This document shows positions 18,608 through 27,227 of a stretch of 64,000 nt of DNA, in pieces. The notes beneath the pieces were generated by a model. That model had not been told where the DNA came from and made no database searches. It worked only from the letters and a program-made list of their open reading frames with translations. A program made the position numbers and the translations under genes. Source of the DNA: G020348385 sp964410125 (GTDB lineage Bacteria > Acidobacteriota > Aminicenantia > Aminicenantales > Aminicenantaceae). The stretch spans positions 1 through 64,000 of the forward strand of contig CAYPGQ010000007.1 of the NCBI GenBank assembly GCA_964410125.1, in the 5' to 3' direction. Each line of letters opens with the position of its first letter. The first letter of the stretch is position 1.

Positions 18608-18939
18608 TTTCCGGTTTTCTCTCCCCAGGTCAGATCTGCGTATCCATTCCATATTTTTTGCTGCATCTTATAGGCCTGTTTTAGGGCCTTGCTGCCTTCC
18701 GATGTGAGGGCATAATAGATCCGGCACCTTCCTCCTCTTTCGGGTTTGGATTCCCCTGTGAACCGTTTGACAAATCCCTTTTTAGTCAGTTGCTCCAGGA
18801 TAAAATAGAGTGTGCCGTAGGGTAAGGCTTTACCGGTGGTTTTTTGGATGTTTTGTTTGATAGCCACTCCATAGGCATTGTCTTTAAGCCTCAAGATGGC
18901 TAAAAGCAGTGTTTCTTCAGCTTTGGTCAATTCTCTCAT
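18604..18939 (-). CDS. PadR family transcriptional regulator, copy 1
   Basis: A 111-residue winged-helix regulator of the PadR family: LTKAEETLLLAILRL, GVAIKQNIQKTTGKALPYGTLYFILEQL (recognition helix region, about 28-52) and the wing RIYYALTSEGSKAL. It is the first gene of a two-gene operon with the permease and overlaps its start. The palindrome at 18961-18975 just downstream of a -10 box suggests that it represses its own operon. The ligand is unknown; PadR proteins with such permeases often sense compounds that the permease exports. Confidence 0.93.
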   Translation of the reverse strand: MRELTKAEETLLLAILRLKDNAYGVAIKQNIQKTTGKALPYGTLYFILEQLTKKGFVKRFTGESKPERGGRCRIYYALTSEGSKALKQAYKMQQKIWNGYADLTWGEKTGK

Positions 18940-18960
18940 CTGATAGTCTTTTCATTGAAA

Positions 18961-18990
18961 TACAAGTAACTTGTAGATATTCATATTATA
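18961..18990 (-). promoter_or_regulatory. Promoter and operator of PadR-permease module 1
   Basis: TATAAT reads on the minus strand at 18990-18985. A perfect palindrome TACAAGTAACTTGTA (7-base arms around A) lies at 18961-18975, where transcription would begin. A half-site ACTTGT recurs at about 18994. This is a probable PadR binding site. Confidence 0.6.
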
Positions 18991-19123
18991 TATACTTGTT
19001 TTTTTAAAAAAGGTTACCTTTTTTAAAAAACTTTATGAGGAGATATTTGAAGTCGTCTGTGATTCCAGATGTCCTGGACTGAAAATCTTTTAAAAATGTT
19101 GATTATAAATAAGATTATAGGAG

Positions 19124-19194
19124 TGACTGGGAAGCAGGGATTCGAATCCCGATTCCATGATTCAGAGTCATGTGTCCTTTCAAACTCCTCCCCA
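19124..19194 (-). pseudogene. tRNA-Gln(CTG)-like sequence lacking most of the D-arm, copy Q1
   Basis: Acceptor TGGGGAG pairs with CTTCCCA; the anticodon arm CATGA-CTCTGAA-TCATG gives anticodon CTG; a T-arm around TTCGAAT follows. Only about 15 bases lie between the acceptor and the anticodon arm, so the D-arm is deleted, and the CCA end reads TCA. The same deletion is in the copy at 34346-34416, so both derive from one damaged ancestor. Confidence 0.7.
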
Positions 19195-19334
19195 TGTGCC
19201 ACAGGTGTGACAAAAAATGCTGAAAATTGCTGAAATTTAGGTATTAGGATTGAAAGGAGGATTAAAGGTAAGTCGCTGATAATATTGATAATTCTGGTAA
19301 AATCAACAGCTTAAGACATGCCTTGGACTTAGAC

Positions 19335-19432
19335 TTGCGAACGCCGCGCTCTCCCAACTGAGCTAACCGCCCACTCTCAATATCAGAGGAAAACAACTGA
19401 CAAATTTACCACTTTTGAGAGATTTTTTCTAC
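19335..19432 (-). pseudogene. 5' half of tRNA-Ala with its upstream flank, copy 2
   Basis: 38 bases (19335-19372) are identical to the first 38 bases of the tRNA-Ala at 15489-15564 and stop in the anticodon loop. The next 60 bases match the tRNA upstream flank. The breakpoint in the anticodon loop is what site-specific integration at a tRNA often leaves. Confidence 0.85.
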
Positions 19433-19796
19433 TGCTAGGCAAACTTATTCCATTCCTTTTCAAATGTTACTCCCCATTTTGGATTGATCGATCCTGAAGA
19501 AAATTACTGACCTTTCAATCCAGCAAGCTTCTTCTTGGCATCCTCAGCCTTTATAATACCTGGCCAGCATCCTTCCAGAGGGAGAGGAATTGACCTGCTC
19601 CTTCATCTGTCTATCTCAATGAGGCGTTCTTCTGGCAATAGTCCGTCGTTTCATCATAGGGAAGCCGGGGCCAGGAGCTTCCGACTTCCAGTCATCTCTA
19701 CACATTTCGCGTTTTATCAAGTCTCCTTTTTACCCTTTTAGCACAGCGCTCTCGCGATTTCCTGGCATCGCTCTTCCATATCCTCATCACGCTCCA
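19433..19796. other. Stretch without an intact gene
   Basis: Apart from the remnant above, I see no gene, hairpin or repeat between the tRNA-Ala half and the stop codon of permease copy 2. Confidence 0.4.
19508..19610 (-). pseudogene. Remnant of the C-terminus of a TPR-type protein
   Basis: Read on the minus strand in two frames, the sequence gives FLSLWKDA and then EDAKKKLAGLKGQ followed by a stop. In intact proteins these form one tail (LWKDADPGI-EVEDAKKRLAGLK), common at the end of TPR or kinase-TPR proteins. The frame break and the lack of anything upstream make it a decayed 3' end. Confidence 0.4.
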
Positions 19797-22352
19797 TCAT
19801 TCATACCGCAGGGAATCGACCGGGTTGGCTGTGGCGGCTTTGATGGATTGGAAACTGACAGTCAGCAGGGAAAGGACTAAAGCCGTCAGACCGGAAAGAA
19901 TAAAAATCCAAATACTGAGATTTATCCGGTAAGCAAAATTCTGAAGCCACTTATTCATAAAATAATATGCTACCGGCCAGGCAATGACATTGGAAATTGC
20001 CACTAAACCGATATACTCCTTTGATGCTAAGTGGATTATACTTCCAACAGATGCGCCCAAAACTTTTCGAATCCCGACCTCTTTTGTCCTTCTCGCCACT
20101 GAAAATGAGACCAAACCGAACAATCCTAAACACGATACAAATAGGGAGACAAAAGTGAAAAATCTGACTATAGTGCGGAGCCGCTGCTCAGAATTGTATA
20201 AAGCCTCCATGGACGAATCCATAAAATGGAATTCAAAAGGATATTCTGGAACATGTTTATTCCACAACTTTTCCATGGATGCCAGAGTTTTTCTTACCCC
20301 GGACCACTTAATTCTAACAAAAATGATATGTCTGTATGCCCAATAGCTGTAGGGCATCATCTGAAGCACCAGCGGTCCGATTTCCTCATGAAGAGAATCA
20401 AAGTGGAAATCTTTTACCACACCGATGATCTGTCCTCTTCTGTCAAAAAGACGAAATCTCTCTCCAACTGGGGATTGAAGTTTGGTAGCCTTTACAGCAG
20501 CTTCGTTTAACACAAAGTTCTGATTGTCGGATAAAAGATCCTCAGAAAAGAATCTTCCGTCGGCTAGCTCTATCTCAAAGGTTTCCAGAAAATCAGCATC
20601 CACCGCCATATGATTCATTCCAAAGGCCTCTTCAGGATCTCTGTCTTTCCAATCCAACTGTCCCCATTCGTTGATCATTCCCCCAACCGGCAAACAAGTT
20701 GAGGCTGTAACGTTAACAATATCCTGCTGCTGTTCCAATTCCTGTTTGAAAATTTTATATTTCTGCCAAAGGTTTCGATCGCCCCGCATCGGCATATATA
20801 TTAGGTTTTCTTTTTTAAAGCCCGGATTCCCATGACTCACATACCGCAGCTGTTCATTGATAAGCAAAGAACCGATGATCAATGTTATGGAAACGATAAA
20901 CTGCCCGACCACAAGTCCTTTTCTGAGAATTGAATTTCTTTTTCCGGAATACAGGATTCCCTTGAAAACCTTAACAGGACGGAATGAGGAAAGAAAAACA
21001 GCCGGATAAAAACCAGCGAAAATTCCTGTCAATAACAGGATTCCAACAATCTCAATCAAGATAAAATGATGCTGAGCTAAATTGATTGACAACCGGCTTC
21101 CGGTAAGCCGGCTTATCGTTGGAAGAAACAATAAAACCAATATATATGCAAAACAGAGAGCGAATATGGCAAATACAATGGATTCGCCAAAAAACTGTCT
21201 GATAATATCCTTTCTGTGCGCGCCGACAACTTTTCTTAAACCGATTTCCTTGGCGCGATTTGCGGATCGGGCTGTAGTGAAGTTGATGTAATTAATACAG
21301 GCTATTAACAAAACCAGAAAGGCCAAAAAAGAAAATAAAGAAATCGACCGAATCACTCCATTTTCATTAATCCCAAAAAGACGCATGGTATTAAAAGGAT
21401 GAAGAACAAATTTATGCGGAAGTGGCTTTTCCAATTTTTCGATTTTGTTATCAACATCTTGAATATCGACATTTGGCTTGAGCAAAAAATATGTGTGGTA
21501 AACGAATGCTCCCCAATTCGTCGGGGCGCTGCCCGATTGTAAATATTCCAGGGGAATAAGAAAGTCAAATCGCAAGGAAGAATTATCGGGAATATCGGCA
21601 ATTACTCCGGTCACAGTAAATGGAATACTGTTATTAAACTTCAGGATTTTACCAAGGGGATCTTCTGTTCCAAAATACTTGGCCGCTGCTGTTTCCGTAG
21701 CTACCAAAGAAGAGTGTGAGGCGAGTGCGCTTTCCGGATCACCTTTAATGAATGAAAAAGAAAATATTTTTAAAATTGAAGGGTCAGCAGAAATGATGCC
21801 GCTTTCAAAAAATCTTTTCTCATCATATACGACCAATCTTCTGCTTAACCGGCTTAATCTCGCAACCTCCTCAACTTCCGGAATATTGTCTTTGATTACC
21901 GGTCCCAAGGGATACGGCGTCCCCCATCCTTGATGAGCGCTCTTTGTTGAAACATAGGCCAATCTGTAAATTGAATCCGAATGTTCATGAAATTGATCAT
22001 AACTCATTTCGTGATTGATCCATATTAGTATAAGGAGACAGCAGGCCATTCCCACAGCAAGCCCGGAAATATTGATGAAAGAATAGCTTTTGTTTCTTCT
22101 GATGTTTCTCAAAGCGATTTTCAAATAATTTTTAAGCATGGTTCCCCCAAAAATGAGTTGTTGTTTAGACAGGCTGAGCATTGATCCCATGACCTGTTTC
22201 CAGTACCAGAAACAGGCATTCATTCGTTTTTCTTCAATTGAGATTTCTGAAAAATATTCATCCAGATCATGGACTAATGTAGACTTTTCTTCATCTCTAC
22301 AGTATTTGTACCACAACCACCGTGCAAGACGGGGAGGGGTATGTTGTTTCAT
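19797..22352 (-). CDS. FtsX/MacB-type permease with N-terminal prefix domain, copy 2
   Basis: An 851-residue paralogue of copy 1 with the same order: prefix domain (about 1-75, PPRLARWLWYKYC ... FWYWKQVMGSM), first span (about 100-120, ISGLAVGMACCLLILIWI), MacB periplasmic domain, FtsX spans with RAKEIGLRKVVGA, second periplasmic domain and spans with RRTKEVGIRKVLGA. The start at 22352 fits the family N-terminus and lies 11 bases after the PadR stop. No ATPase gene is nearby. It probably exports a toxic or signalling compound under PadR control. Confidence 0.9.
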   Translation of the reverse strand: MKQHTPPRLARWLWYKYCRDEEKSTLVHDLDEYFSEISIEEKRMNACFWYWKQVMGSMLSLSKQQLIFGGTMLKNYLKIALRNIRRNKSYSFINISGLAVGMACCLLILIWINHEMSYDQFHEHSDSIYRLAYVSTKSAHQGWGTPYPLGPVIKDNIPEVEEVARLSRLSRRLVVYDEKRFFESGIISADPSILKIFSFSFIKGDPESALASHSSLVATETAAAKYFGTEDPLGKILKFNNSIPFTVTGVIADIPDNSSLRFDFLIPLEYLQSGSAPTNWGAFVYHTYFLLKPNVDIQDVDNKIEKLEKPLPHKFVLHPFNTMRLFGINENGVIRSISLFSFLAFLVLLIACINYINFTTARSANRAKEIGLRKVVGAHRKDIIRQFFGESIVFAIFALCFAYILVLLFLPTISRLTGSRLSINLAQHHFILIEIVGILLLTGIFAGFYPAVFLSSFRPVKVFKGILYSGKRNSILRKGLVVGQFIVSITLIIGSLLINEQLRYVSHGNPGFKKENLIYMPMRGDRNLWQKYKIFKQELEQQQDIVNVTASTCLPVGGMINEWGQLDWKDRDPEEAFGMNHMAVDADFLETFEIELADGRFFSEDLLSDNQNFVLNEAAVKATKLQSPVGERFRLFDRRGQIIGVVKDFHFDSLHEEIGPLVLQMMPYSYWAYRHIIFVRIKWSGVRKTLASMEKLWNKHVPEYPFEFHFMDSSMEALYNSEQRLRTIVRFFTFVSLFVSCLGLFGLVSFSVARRTKEVGIRKVLGASVGSIIHLASKEYIGLVAISNVIAWPVAYYFMNKWLQNFAYRINLSIWIFILSGLTALVLSLLTVSFQSIKAATANPVDSLRYE

Positions 22353-22363
22353 CTTTTTTACAC

Positions 22364-22687
22364 TCAGATTTTTTTCAGCTGCCGCTCCACTCCCTTCCAC
22401 AAGGATTTTTGAAACTCTCTGGTATTCCGGAGAGCCCTGGCACCTGAAGGAGTAAGGGAATAGAAGACTTTTTTGCGACCACCTTTAGCGGGCGTTTCTT
22501 CGGCCAATTTTTTATTGATATAGCCCTTTTTATACAATGAATCCAGAGAGACCCAGAGGCTGCCGATGGTCAACCTTTTGCCTGTACGCTGCTTTATCTC
22601 TTTAAGGATGGTAAGAGCAAAAGCGTTTTCCTTAAGCCTGAGGATAGAGAGGAGGAGGGTTTCTTCGGCTCGGGTGAGTACTTTCAT
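22364..22687 (-). CDS. PadR family transcriptional regulator, copy 2
   Basis: A 107-residue PadR winged-helix protein: LTRAEETLLLSILRL, LTIGSLWVSLDSLYKKGYI (recognition helix and wing) and VFYSLTPSGARAL. It is clearly related to the regulator at 18604-18939 but has its own operator sequence (22731-22767), so the two modules should respond separately. It is the first gene of the operon with permease copy 2. Confidence 0.93.
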   Translation of the reverse strand: MKVLTRAEETLLLSILRLKENAFALTILKEIKQRTGKRLTIGSLWVSLDSLYKKGYINKKLAEETPAKGGRKKVFYSLTPSGARALRNTREFQKSLWKGVERQLKKI

Positions 22688-22730
22688 GGTTGTATTCTCA
22701 TATATTAAGACGGATCATCCCAGCATTTGG

Positions 22731-22773
22731 TTGCCATCAATTACTATTTAATAGTAATTGATGGCAATGTCAA
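22731..22773 (-). promoter_or_regulatory. Promoter fully overlapped by a 37-base palindrome (PadR operator)
   Basis: On the minus strand TTGACA (22773-22768) and TAAATA (22750-22745) are 17 bases apart, 44 bases before the PadR ATG (22687). A perfect palindrome with 18-base arms around T22749 covers 22731-22767, that is the whole spacer and the -10 box. The core TTACTATTTAATAGTAA is of the dyad type bound by PadR proteins. Binding there would block RNA polymerase, so autorepression is very likely. Confidence 0.8.
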
Positions 22774-22938
22774 GAGAAACACCACATAGGTTGTACATTT
22801 GTGTTGGATCGAGCCCCGCTCTCAGGATTAAACTCCGAATTGAGAACGGTGGAGCAGCCTTTAAGTGTAGCCTCAGGAATTGAGATGGGATGTCTTAGAG
22901 AGGCTAAATATAGCTGAGATACTAAGCATAAAAAATGG
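22774..22938. other. Intergenic stretch
   Basis: No gene or clear signal is seen between the promoter of PadR copy 2 and the 230-bp repeat. 23169-23359, between that repeat and the SWIM gene, also holds no gene and no recognisable strong promoter. Confidence 0.4.
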
Positions 22939-23168
22939 GATTTGGTCACAAGGACTTTTGGGAATCTTATAAGTTGTTAATAATAAATGATTAAAAGGAG
23001 TGGCTGGGAAGCAGGGATTCGTGACCCGCTGTTTTTCTAAGTTGTTTAATATCAAGCAATTGCGTGATAAGTGATTGAAAACACGAAATTTTTTCTTTTC
23101 GTTTACTTTCGTTTATTTTGATATTTTTTCGTATTTTTTGCCCTCGGATGGACACAAAATGGACACAA
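22939..23168. repeat. 230-bp direct repeat, left copy (contains tRNA-Gln 3' end, Q2)
   Basis: It begins GATTTGGTCACAAG and ends GGACACAAAATGGACACAA, and is highly similar over 230 bases to 26257-26486 in the same orientation. Bases 23001-23027 are the 3' end of the tRNA-Gln-like sequence (T-arm, acceptor and CCA, minus strand). The two copies bracket the SWIM / HepT-MntA module exactly. Confidence 0.85.
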
Positions 23169-23359
23169 CCCTATCTAGAACACTTCGCACAATATTCACA
23201 GGTGCACTAAAATCCTCTAAAGGAAAATAGTGTTTTGCCTCGGAGATAAAACGAGAAGTTCCAGGTTGGCTATCCGTGCACTCTTGATCTATGAGACAAT
23301 TTGAGGTGGGGGAGCGTCACATTCACATATTCTGTTTAAATGCATCAGTATAATCTGAT

Positions 23360-25393
23360 ATGATGTCTATCGCTTGGGCCTATGTAATGATAAAAAAGAA
23401 TCCATTTGCCGTTCTTACCTGGCAGGACCTGGAATCCTGGGTGGGATCGAAAACCCTGTCCAGGGGAAAGACCTATCAGAAATCATCCGCTGTACAAGAT
23501 CTTGCTGTTGCAGGGGAAGCCAGGTTAATCGCCTGGGTTCAGGGAACAAAAAGATACGCGACCGAGGTCGAAATCATCGGAGGCGAACCTGACTCGGGAT
23601 GCACTTGCCCTGTGGGGATAGGTTGCAAGCATGGAGTTGCCGTACTGCTTGAGTATATCGAGGCTTTTAAACAAAACAAAGAGGTCCCTCAGATTAATCC
23701 TGAGGATCCAAGGCTGGCATTGTTGGATGAAGCCCTGGAGGGGGATGAGGATGATTTTCTAGAGGATGATGAAGATGACGGCGACGACGATGATGATATT
23801 TTTGATATCGATAATGAATACAGTCATAAATCAAGACAGCAAGAAGAAAAACCTCAAAACCAGCGGTCAGGCTCAGGCCGTGTGAACTTGAGAGCTTATC
23901 TACGGAATAAATCCAAGGAAGATCTGATCGCCCTTGTGGAAGAGCTTGCGACCGCGCATGGAGATGTCAGACAGAACTTGCGGATCCGGAGCAGCCTGGC
24001 AACCGGGCAATTCAAGGAGCTTATCCAATACGTCTGTAAGGAGATCGACTCTGTCACGGAAGAGGAAGCCTGGTACAACCGCTGGCGACAAGAGGGATCT
24101 CTCCCTGATTATTCGGGGGTGCGCGCCGGACTGAAGGAACTATTAGACGCCGGCAGGGCTGATGATGTTGTTTCACTCGGCAGAAGGCTTTTCAGGAAAG
24201 CTCAGGAACAGGTTGGAATGTCCCATGATGATGGAGAAACTGCAGCCGAGGTCGCCGATACGATGAAAATCGTCTATCAAGCGCTTCTGGAATGTTCGCT
24301 TTCCGACACTGAAAAGATGGAAGCAGCTGTCAATTTCGAGCTGGAGGATGAATTCGAATTGTGCAGCGAGAGTGTGATTTTCTGGAAACATTCTTTTCCC
24401 CGAGATACCTGGAACGGATTGGCCGACAGGCTTCTTGGTCGACTGGAAGGCGGAAGTGCGGTGCCCGGGCGAACGCTTTCCGAGTACGGATACAAAAGGA
24501 GGATTTTGTCCAATCACGTGATTCAGGCCTTGAGAAAAGCCGGACGTGAGCCTGAAATCATCCCTCTTTGTGAGAAGGAGGCCGAGAAGGACGGCAGCTA
24601 TGAGAGGCTTGTTGATCTGCTTATGAAAAAAGGACGCTTAGCAGAGGCTGAGACCTGGATCAGGAAAGGAATTGCTGCTATCGGTGAAAAGTGGCCCGGC
24701 ATCGAATCGGCTTTACGAAAAAGACTGGGTGAGATCAAGATAAAACAAGGAGATTGGGCCTTTGCCGCCGCTCTTATCGCCGAAGATTTTTTTGACCGTC
24801 CTTCCCTGTATCTCTATAAAGAGCTGAAGCAGAAAACATCCGGACACAGTGAGGCGTGGAAAAGCATCAGGGGTGCTCTCCGAGAATTTCTGGATAAGGG
24901 AAAGCTGCCGCAGTACGGGACAGGCGGCTGGCCTCTTCCCGAAACCGGATTGCGACCTCAAGAGGAGGTAAAGACACCTCAGCCTGCAAGGGCTGAGGTG
25001 CGTATTGAAATAGCGCTTTTTGAAAAAGAGATTGATCGTGCCCTTTCGGTTTTTAAGACGGAAATAAAATCGACTCATTCCCATTGGGGATGGGGATGTG
25101 CTTGGGCAGGGGGCATTCATAAGGACGTCGCTCAGGCTGTCGCCAAACGCTATCCGGATGAGGCCATTGCCATATGGAAGCGATTGGTCAAAGGGCTCAT
25201 CGCCCAGACGAAACCGGCGGCTTACCGGAGCGCTGTGCCGTATTTGAAAAAAATCAGAGGATTACTGGAGCGAACCGGCCGGAAGGATGAGTGGGATAGG
25301 TTTCTGAATGCTGTCCGGGCGGAAAACGCAAGAAAGAGAAAGCTTCTGGAGATTCTTGATGGATTGACGAACAAGCCGCTTATCGAATCCTGA
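23360..25393 (+). CDS. SWIM zinc-finger protein
   Basis: A 677-residue protein with one SWIM zinc finger (Cys81, Cys83, Cys89, His91: CTCPVGIGCKH). A very acidic linker (about 131-158) and a long helical-repeat region follow, with TPR-like pieces such as RLAEAETWIRKGI. SWIM domains bind nucleic acid or protein and often occur in standalone proteins of unknown role. No clear ribosome site distinguishes the ATG at 23360 from that at 23387; the latter begins closer to the conserved WQDLESWVG. It lies alone on the plus strand between the 230-bp repeats, converging on HepT with 6 bases between stops. Confidence 0.85.
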   Translation: MMSIAWAYVMIKKNPFAVLTWQDLESWVGSKTLSRGKTYQKSSAVQDLAVAGEARLIAWVQGTKRYATEVEIIGGEPDSGCTCPVGIGCKHGVAVLLEYIEAFKQNKEVPQINPEDPRLALLDEALEGDEDDFLEDDEDDGDDDDDIFDIDNEYSHKSRQQEEKPQNQRSGSGRVNLRAYLRNKSKEDLIALVEELATAHGDVRQNLRIRSSLATGQFKELIQYVCKEIDSVTEEEAWYNRWRQEGSLPDYSGVRAGLKELLDAGRADDVVSLGRRLFRKAQEQVGMSHDDGETAAEVADTMKIVYQALLECSLSDTEKMEAAVNFELEDEFELCSESVIFWKHSFPRDTWNGLADRLLGRLEGGSAVPGRTLSEYGYKRRILSNHVIQALRKAGREPEIIPLCEKEAEKDGSYERLVDLLMKKGRLAEAETWIRKGIAAIGEKWPGIESALRKRLGEIKIKQGDWAFAAALIAEDFFDRPSLYLYKELKQKTSGHSEAWKSIRGALREFLDKGKLPQYGTGGWPLPETGLRPQEEVKTPQPARAEVRIEIALFEKEIDRALSVFKTEIKSTHSHWGWGCAWAGGIHKDVAQAVAKRYPDEAIAIWKRLVKGLIAQTKPAAYRSAVPYLKKIRGLLERTGRKDEWDRFLNAVRAENARKRKLLEILDGLTNKPLIES

Positions 25394-25399
25394 TAAAAA

Positions 25400-25738
25400 C
25401 TAATCCTTTATGATCTTTTCAAGAGATTGAATTAAAGGTGGCAAATCGAAATTTATCGTATCCCAAAGTGAATCATAATCGATTATATCATATCCATGAA
25501 TAAGCCGGTTTCTCATTCCAATGATTTGACTCCAGGGAATATCTGCATTTTTTTGTTTTGTGTTTATCGATACCCGATTGGCAGCCTCGCCGATAATTTC
25601 CAACAATCTGGTTAGTGCCAATTGCATCATTCGATTGTTACCCAAATCTTCTTTGCTAGAATCACCAAGCAATTCAACAGCTTCGCCGGCATGATCGAGC
25701 ATATCCCTTAGACAAATCTGCTCATCATGCTTGCTCAT
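25400..25738 (-). CDS. hepT: HepT-like HEPN ribonuclease toxin
   Basis: A 112-residue HEPN protein (DUF86). The RNase motif Rx4HxY is visible near residue 79 (RNRLIHGYD). The ATG at 25738 fits the family start (MSKHDEQICLRDMLDHAGEAVELL) and gives a 14-base overlap with the antitoxin gene, the normal arrangement. In studied HepT-MntA pairs the toxin cleaves tRNA and is silenced when the antitoxin adds AMP to the Tyr of the motif. The whole module sits between 230-bp direct repeats, so it probably helps to keep that segment in the genome. Confidence 0.92.
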   Translation of the reverse strand: MSKHDEQICLRDMLDHAGEAVELLGDSSKEDLGNNRMMQLALTRLLEIIGEAANRVSINTKQKNADIPWSQIIGMRNRLIHGYDIIDYDSLWDTINFDLPPLIQSLEKIIKD

Positions 25739-26027
25739 ATTGAACCTCAGCTTGGTCCAGAACTTCATCCCGGAAATGGGGATTTAATCCCTTTACAGTG
25801 TGAATCTCTACTTTGTATCCAAGCATTTGACCTAGCTCAATTTCCATGCCGGCTAGGGTAATTAATCCAACATTAGTCCCGGGTTCGAACTCTACAAGCA
25901 CATCGATATCGCTTTCCGGCCCGAAATCTTCACGAAGAACAGAACCAAATAAAGAGAGCCTGCGAATTCGATTGCGTTGACAGAATTCTTTGATTTTATC
26001 TTCAGATAGGTCTATTTTCAAACTCAT
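25725..26027 (-). CDS. mntA: MntA-like nucleotidyltransferase antitoxin
   Basis: A 100-residue minimal nucleotidyltransferase. The active site GSVLRED...SDIDVLVEF shows the G-S motif and the two metal-binding Asp residues (SDID) at about 27-47. It is placed upstream of hepT with a short overlap, as in known pairs, where it adds AMP groups to a tyrosine of HepT. The length and motif are typical and no damage is visible, so the pair is probably active. Confidence 0.92.
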   Translation of the reverse strand: MSLKIDLSEDKIKEFCQRNRIRRLSLFGSVLREDFGPESDIDVLVEFEPGTNVGLITLAGMEIELGQMLGYKVEIHTVKGLNPHFRDEVLDQAEVQYEQA

Positions 26028-26256
26028 TGTAAAATAAGATTTTCCTCAATATCCACCTGCGTTCATACTGAAACAAGATTACCATATCCAAATCATCAAG
26101 GTCAACGACTTCTGCATTTCATCGGTTGCCATCAGGAGCTCCTGTTGGACATCATGAGGCGGTGGCAGAAAAGGATGTCATCAGATGTTGACGATGGAAG
26201 ATGTTTTTTGACAACTAGTGGTTGATTTCTTCCGAGGATTTTCAGTTTTATACAGA
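26028..26256. other. Intergenic stretch
   Basis: It should contain the promoter of the mntA-hepT operon. I see no clear -35/-10 pair and no other feature. Confidence 0.4.
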
Positions 26257-26486
26257 GATTCGGTCACAAGCGTTTTTAATTATCGTGTAAGTTATTGATA
26301 ATAAATAGATTATAGCAGTGGCCGGGAAGCAGGGATTCGTGCCCCCAAGTTTTTTAAAGTTGTTTAATATCAAGCAATTGCGAGCTAAGTGTTTAAAAAC
26401 ACATAATTTTATCTTTTCGTATTCTTTCGTTTGTTTTGATATTTTTTCATATTTTTTGCCCTCGGATGGACACAAAATGGACACAA
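26257..26486. repeat. 230-bp direct repeat, right copy (contains tRNA-Gln 3' end, Q3)
   Basis: Same length and orientation as 22939-23168. Bases 26319-26346 correspond to the tRNA-Gln 3' end. The 14 bases after the repeat (GCCTGTCTTAAAGA) also occur at about 15985-15998, linking it to the scar left of permease copy 1. The remaining 100 bases before the next gene show nothing. Confidence 0.85.
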
Positions 26487-26588
26487 GCCTGTCTTAAAGA
26501 GTTCTCATCATAATTGATATTATTTTGACCTTTAGCAAGTATAATTCTAGAATTATGAATAAGCAAAGGAAAGTTTTGGGATAATGCA

Positions 26589-26975
26589 ATGCACAGTAAA
26601 AAGAAGAATCTTATAAAGACAGTTAAGAATAAAATCTGCTTGCTTAAAATTTTATCCAGGGCTCCATTCTATCCATGGGATTATTTCTACCTTGGAAAGG
26701 AATATCTGAGAATGCATAAGCCCTCAGAGGCCGCAAGGAATTTCATGAAAGCCGAGCAAATTATGGCGAACATAGGGTATAAAAGTCTAACAGAAGCAGC
26801 GTGCGAAGAAGCAAAAGAAATATATCAAAATTTAGAAAAAGAGAATCCAGTCCTTCTAAAAAGGAAGGAGTATTCAAATTTTGGGCGTATTCATGCCTTT
26901 TTTAATCCTTTCCCCAAGGATAGTATTTATCTATGCCCATTGTATAAATGTAAAGATTCTTTTTTTGGAAGATAA
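26589..26975 (+). CDS. Hypothetical TPR-like protein
   Basis: 128 residues. The middle (about 30-80) reads like one or two TPR helices (YFYLGKEYLRMHKPSEAARNF). The N-terminus is basic and the last 45 residues are low in conserved features, with the pattern of a changed frame. There is no strong ribosome site. It may be a short gene or the 5' part of a decayed one. Confidence 0.4.
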   Translation: MHSKKKNLIKTVKNKICLLKILSRAPFYPWDYFYLGKEYLRMHKPSEAARNFMKAEQIMANIGYKSLTEAACEEAKEIYQNLEKENPVLLKRKEYSNFGRIHAFFNPFPKDSIYLCPLYKCKDSFFGR

Positions 26976-27038
26976 CTTTATTTATCTTGGCGATAACAAG
27001 AATCTAATATTTATTTGCAAAATTGATGAGGAGATATT

Positions 27039-27131
27039 ATGGAATATGACGTTTCAAGTGAAATATTTCAGAGGCTTGAAAGAATAAAAGGCTCTTTGCT
27101 TTTAAGTATCAAAGAAGATTCCCTCCGGTAA
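27039..27131 (+). CDS. Possible 30-residue peptide
   Basis: The short frame begins MEYDVSSEIFQRLERIKGSL with GAGGAG six bases upstream and ends in TAA. It may be the start of a gene cut by rearrangement rather than a real peptide. The rest of 26976-27227 holds nothing I can name. Confidence 0.25.
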   Translation: MEYDVSSEIFQRLERIKGSLLLSIKEDSLR

Positions 27132-27227
27132 TCCAGGGAGGCCGGACGGCCACCTCCGCCTCGAGTTGTTCAGCAGCATCTCCTGATGGCAGCCGAGGAG
27201 AGCGGGGTGACAATTGACCTCGCCGTC

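Noticed and set aside
23750..23830. GA-rich run in the SWIM gene as a possible tandem repeat
   Set aside because: It encodes an acidic linker that stays in frame; it is a protein feature and not a DNA element.
22939..26486. CRISPR array or integron attC sites at the repeats
   Set aside because: Only two long copies 3.1 kb apart, no short regular spacing, no GTTRRRY core and no Cas or integron integrase gene.
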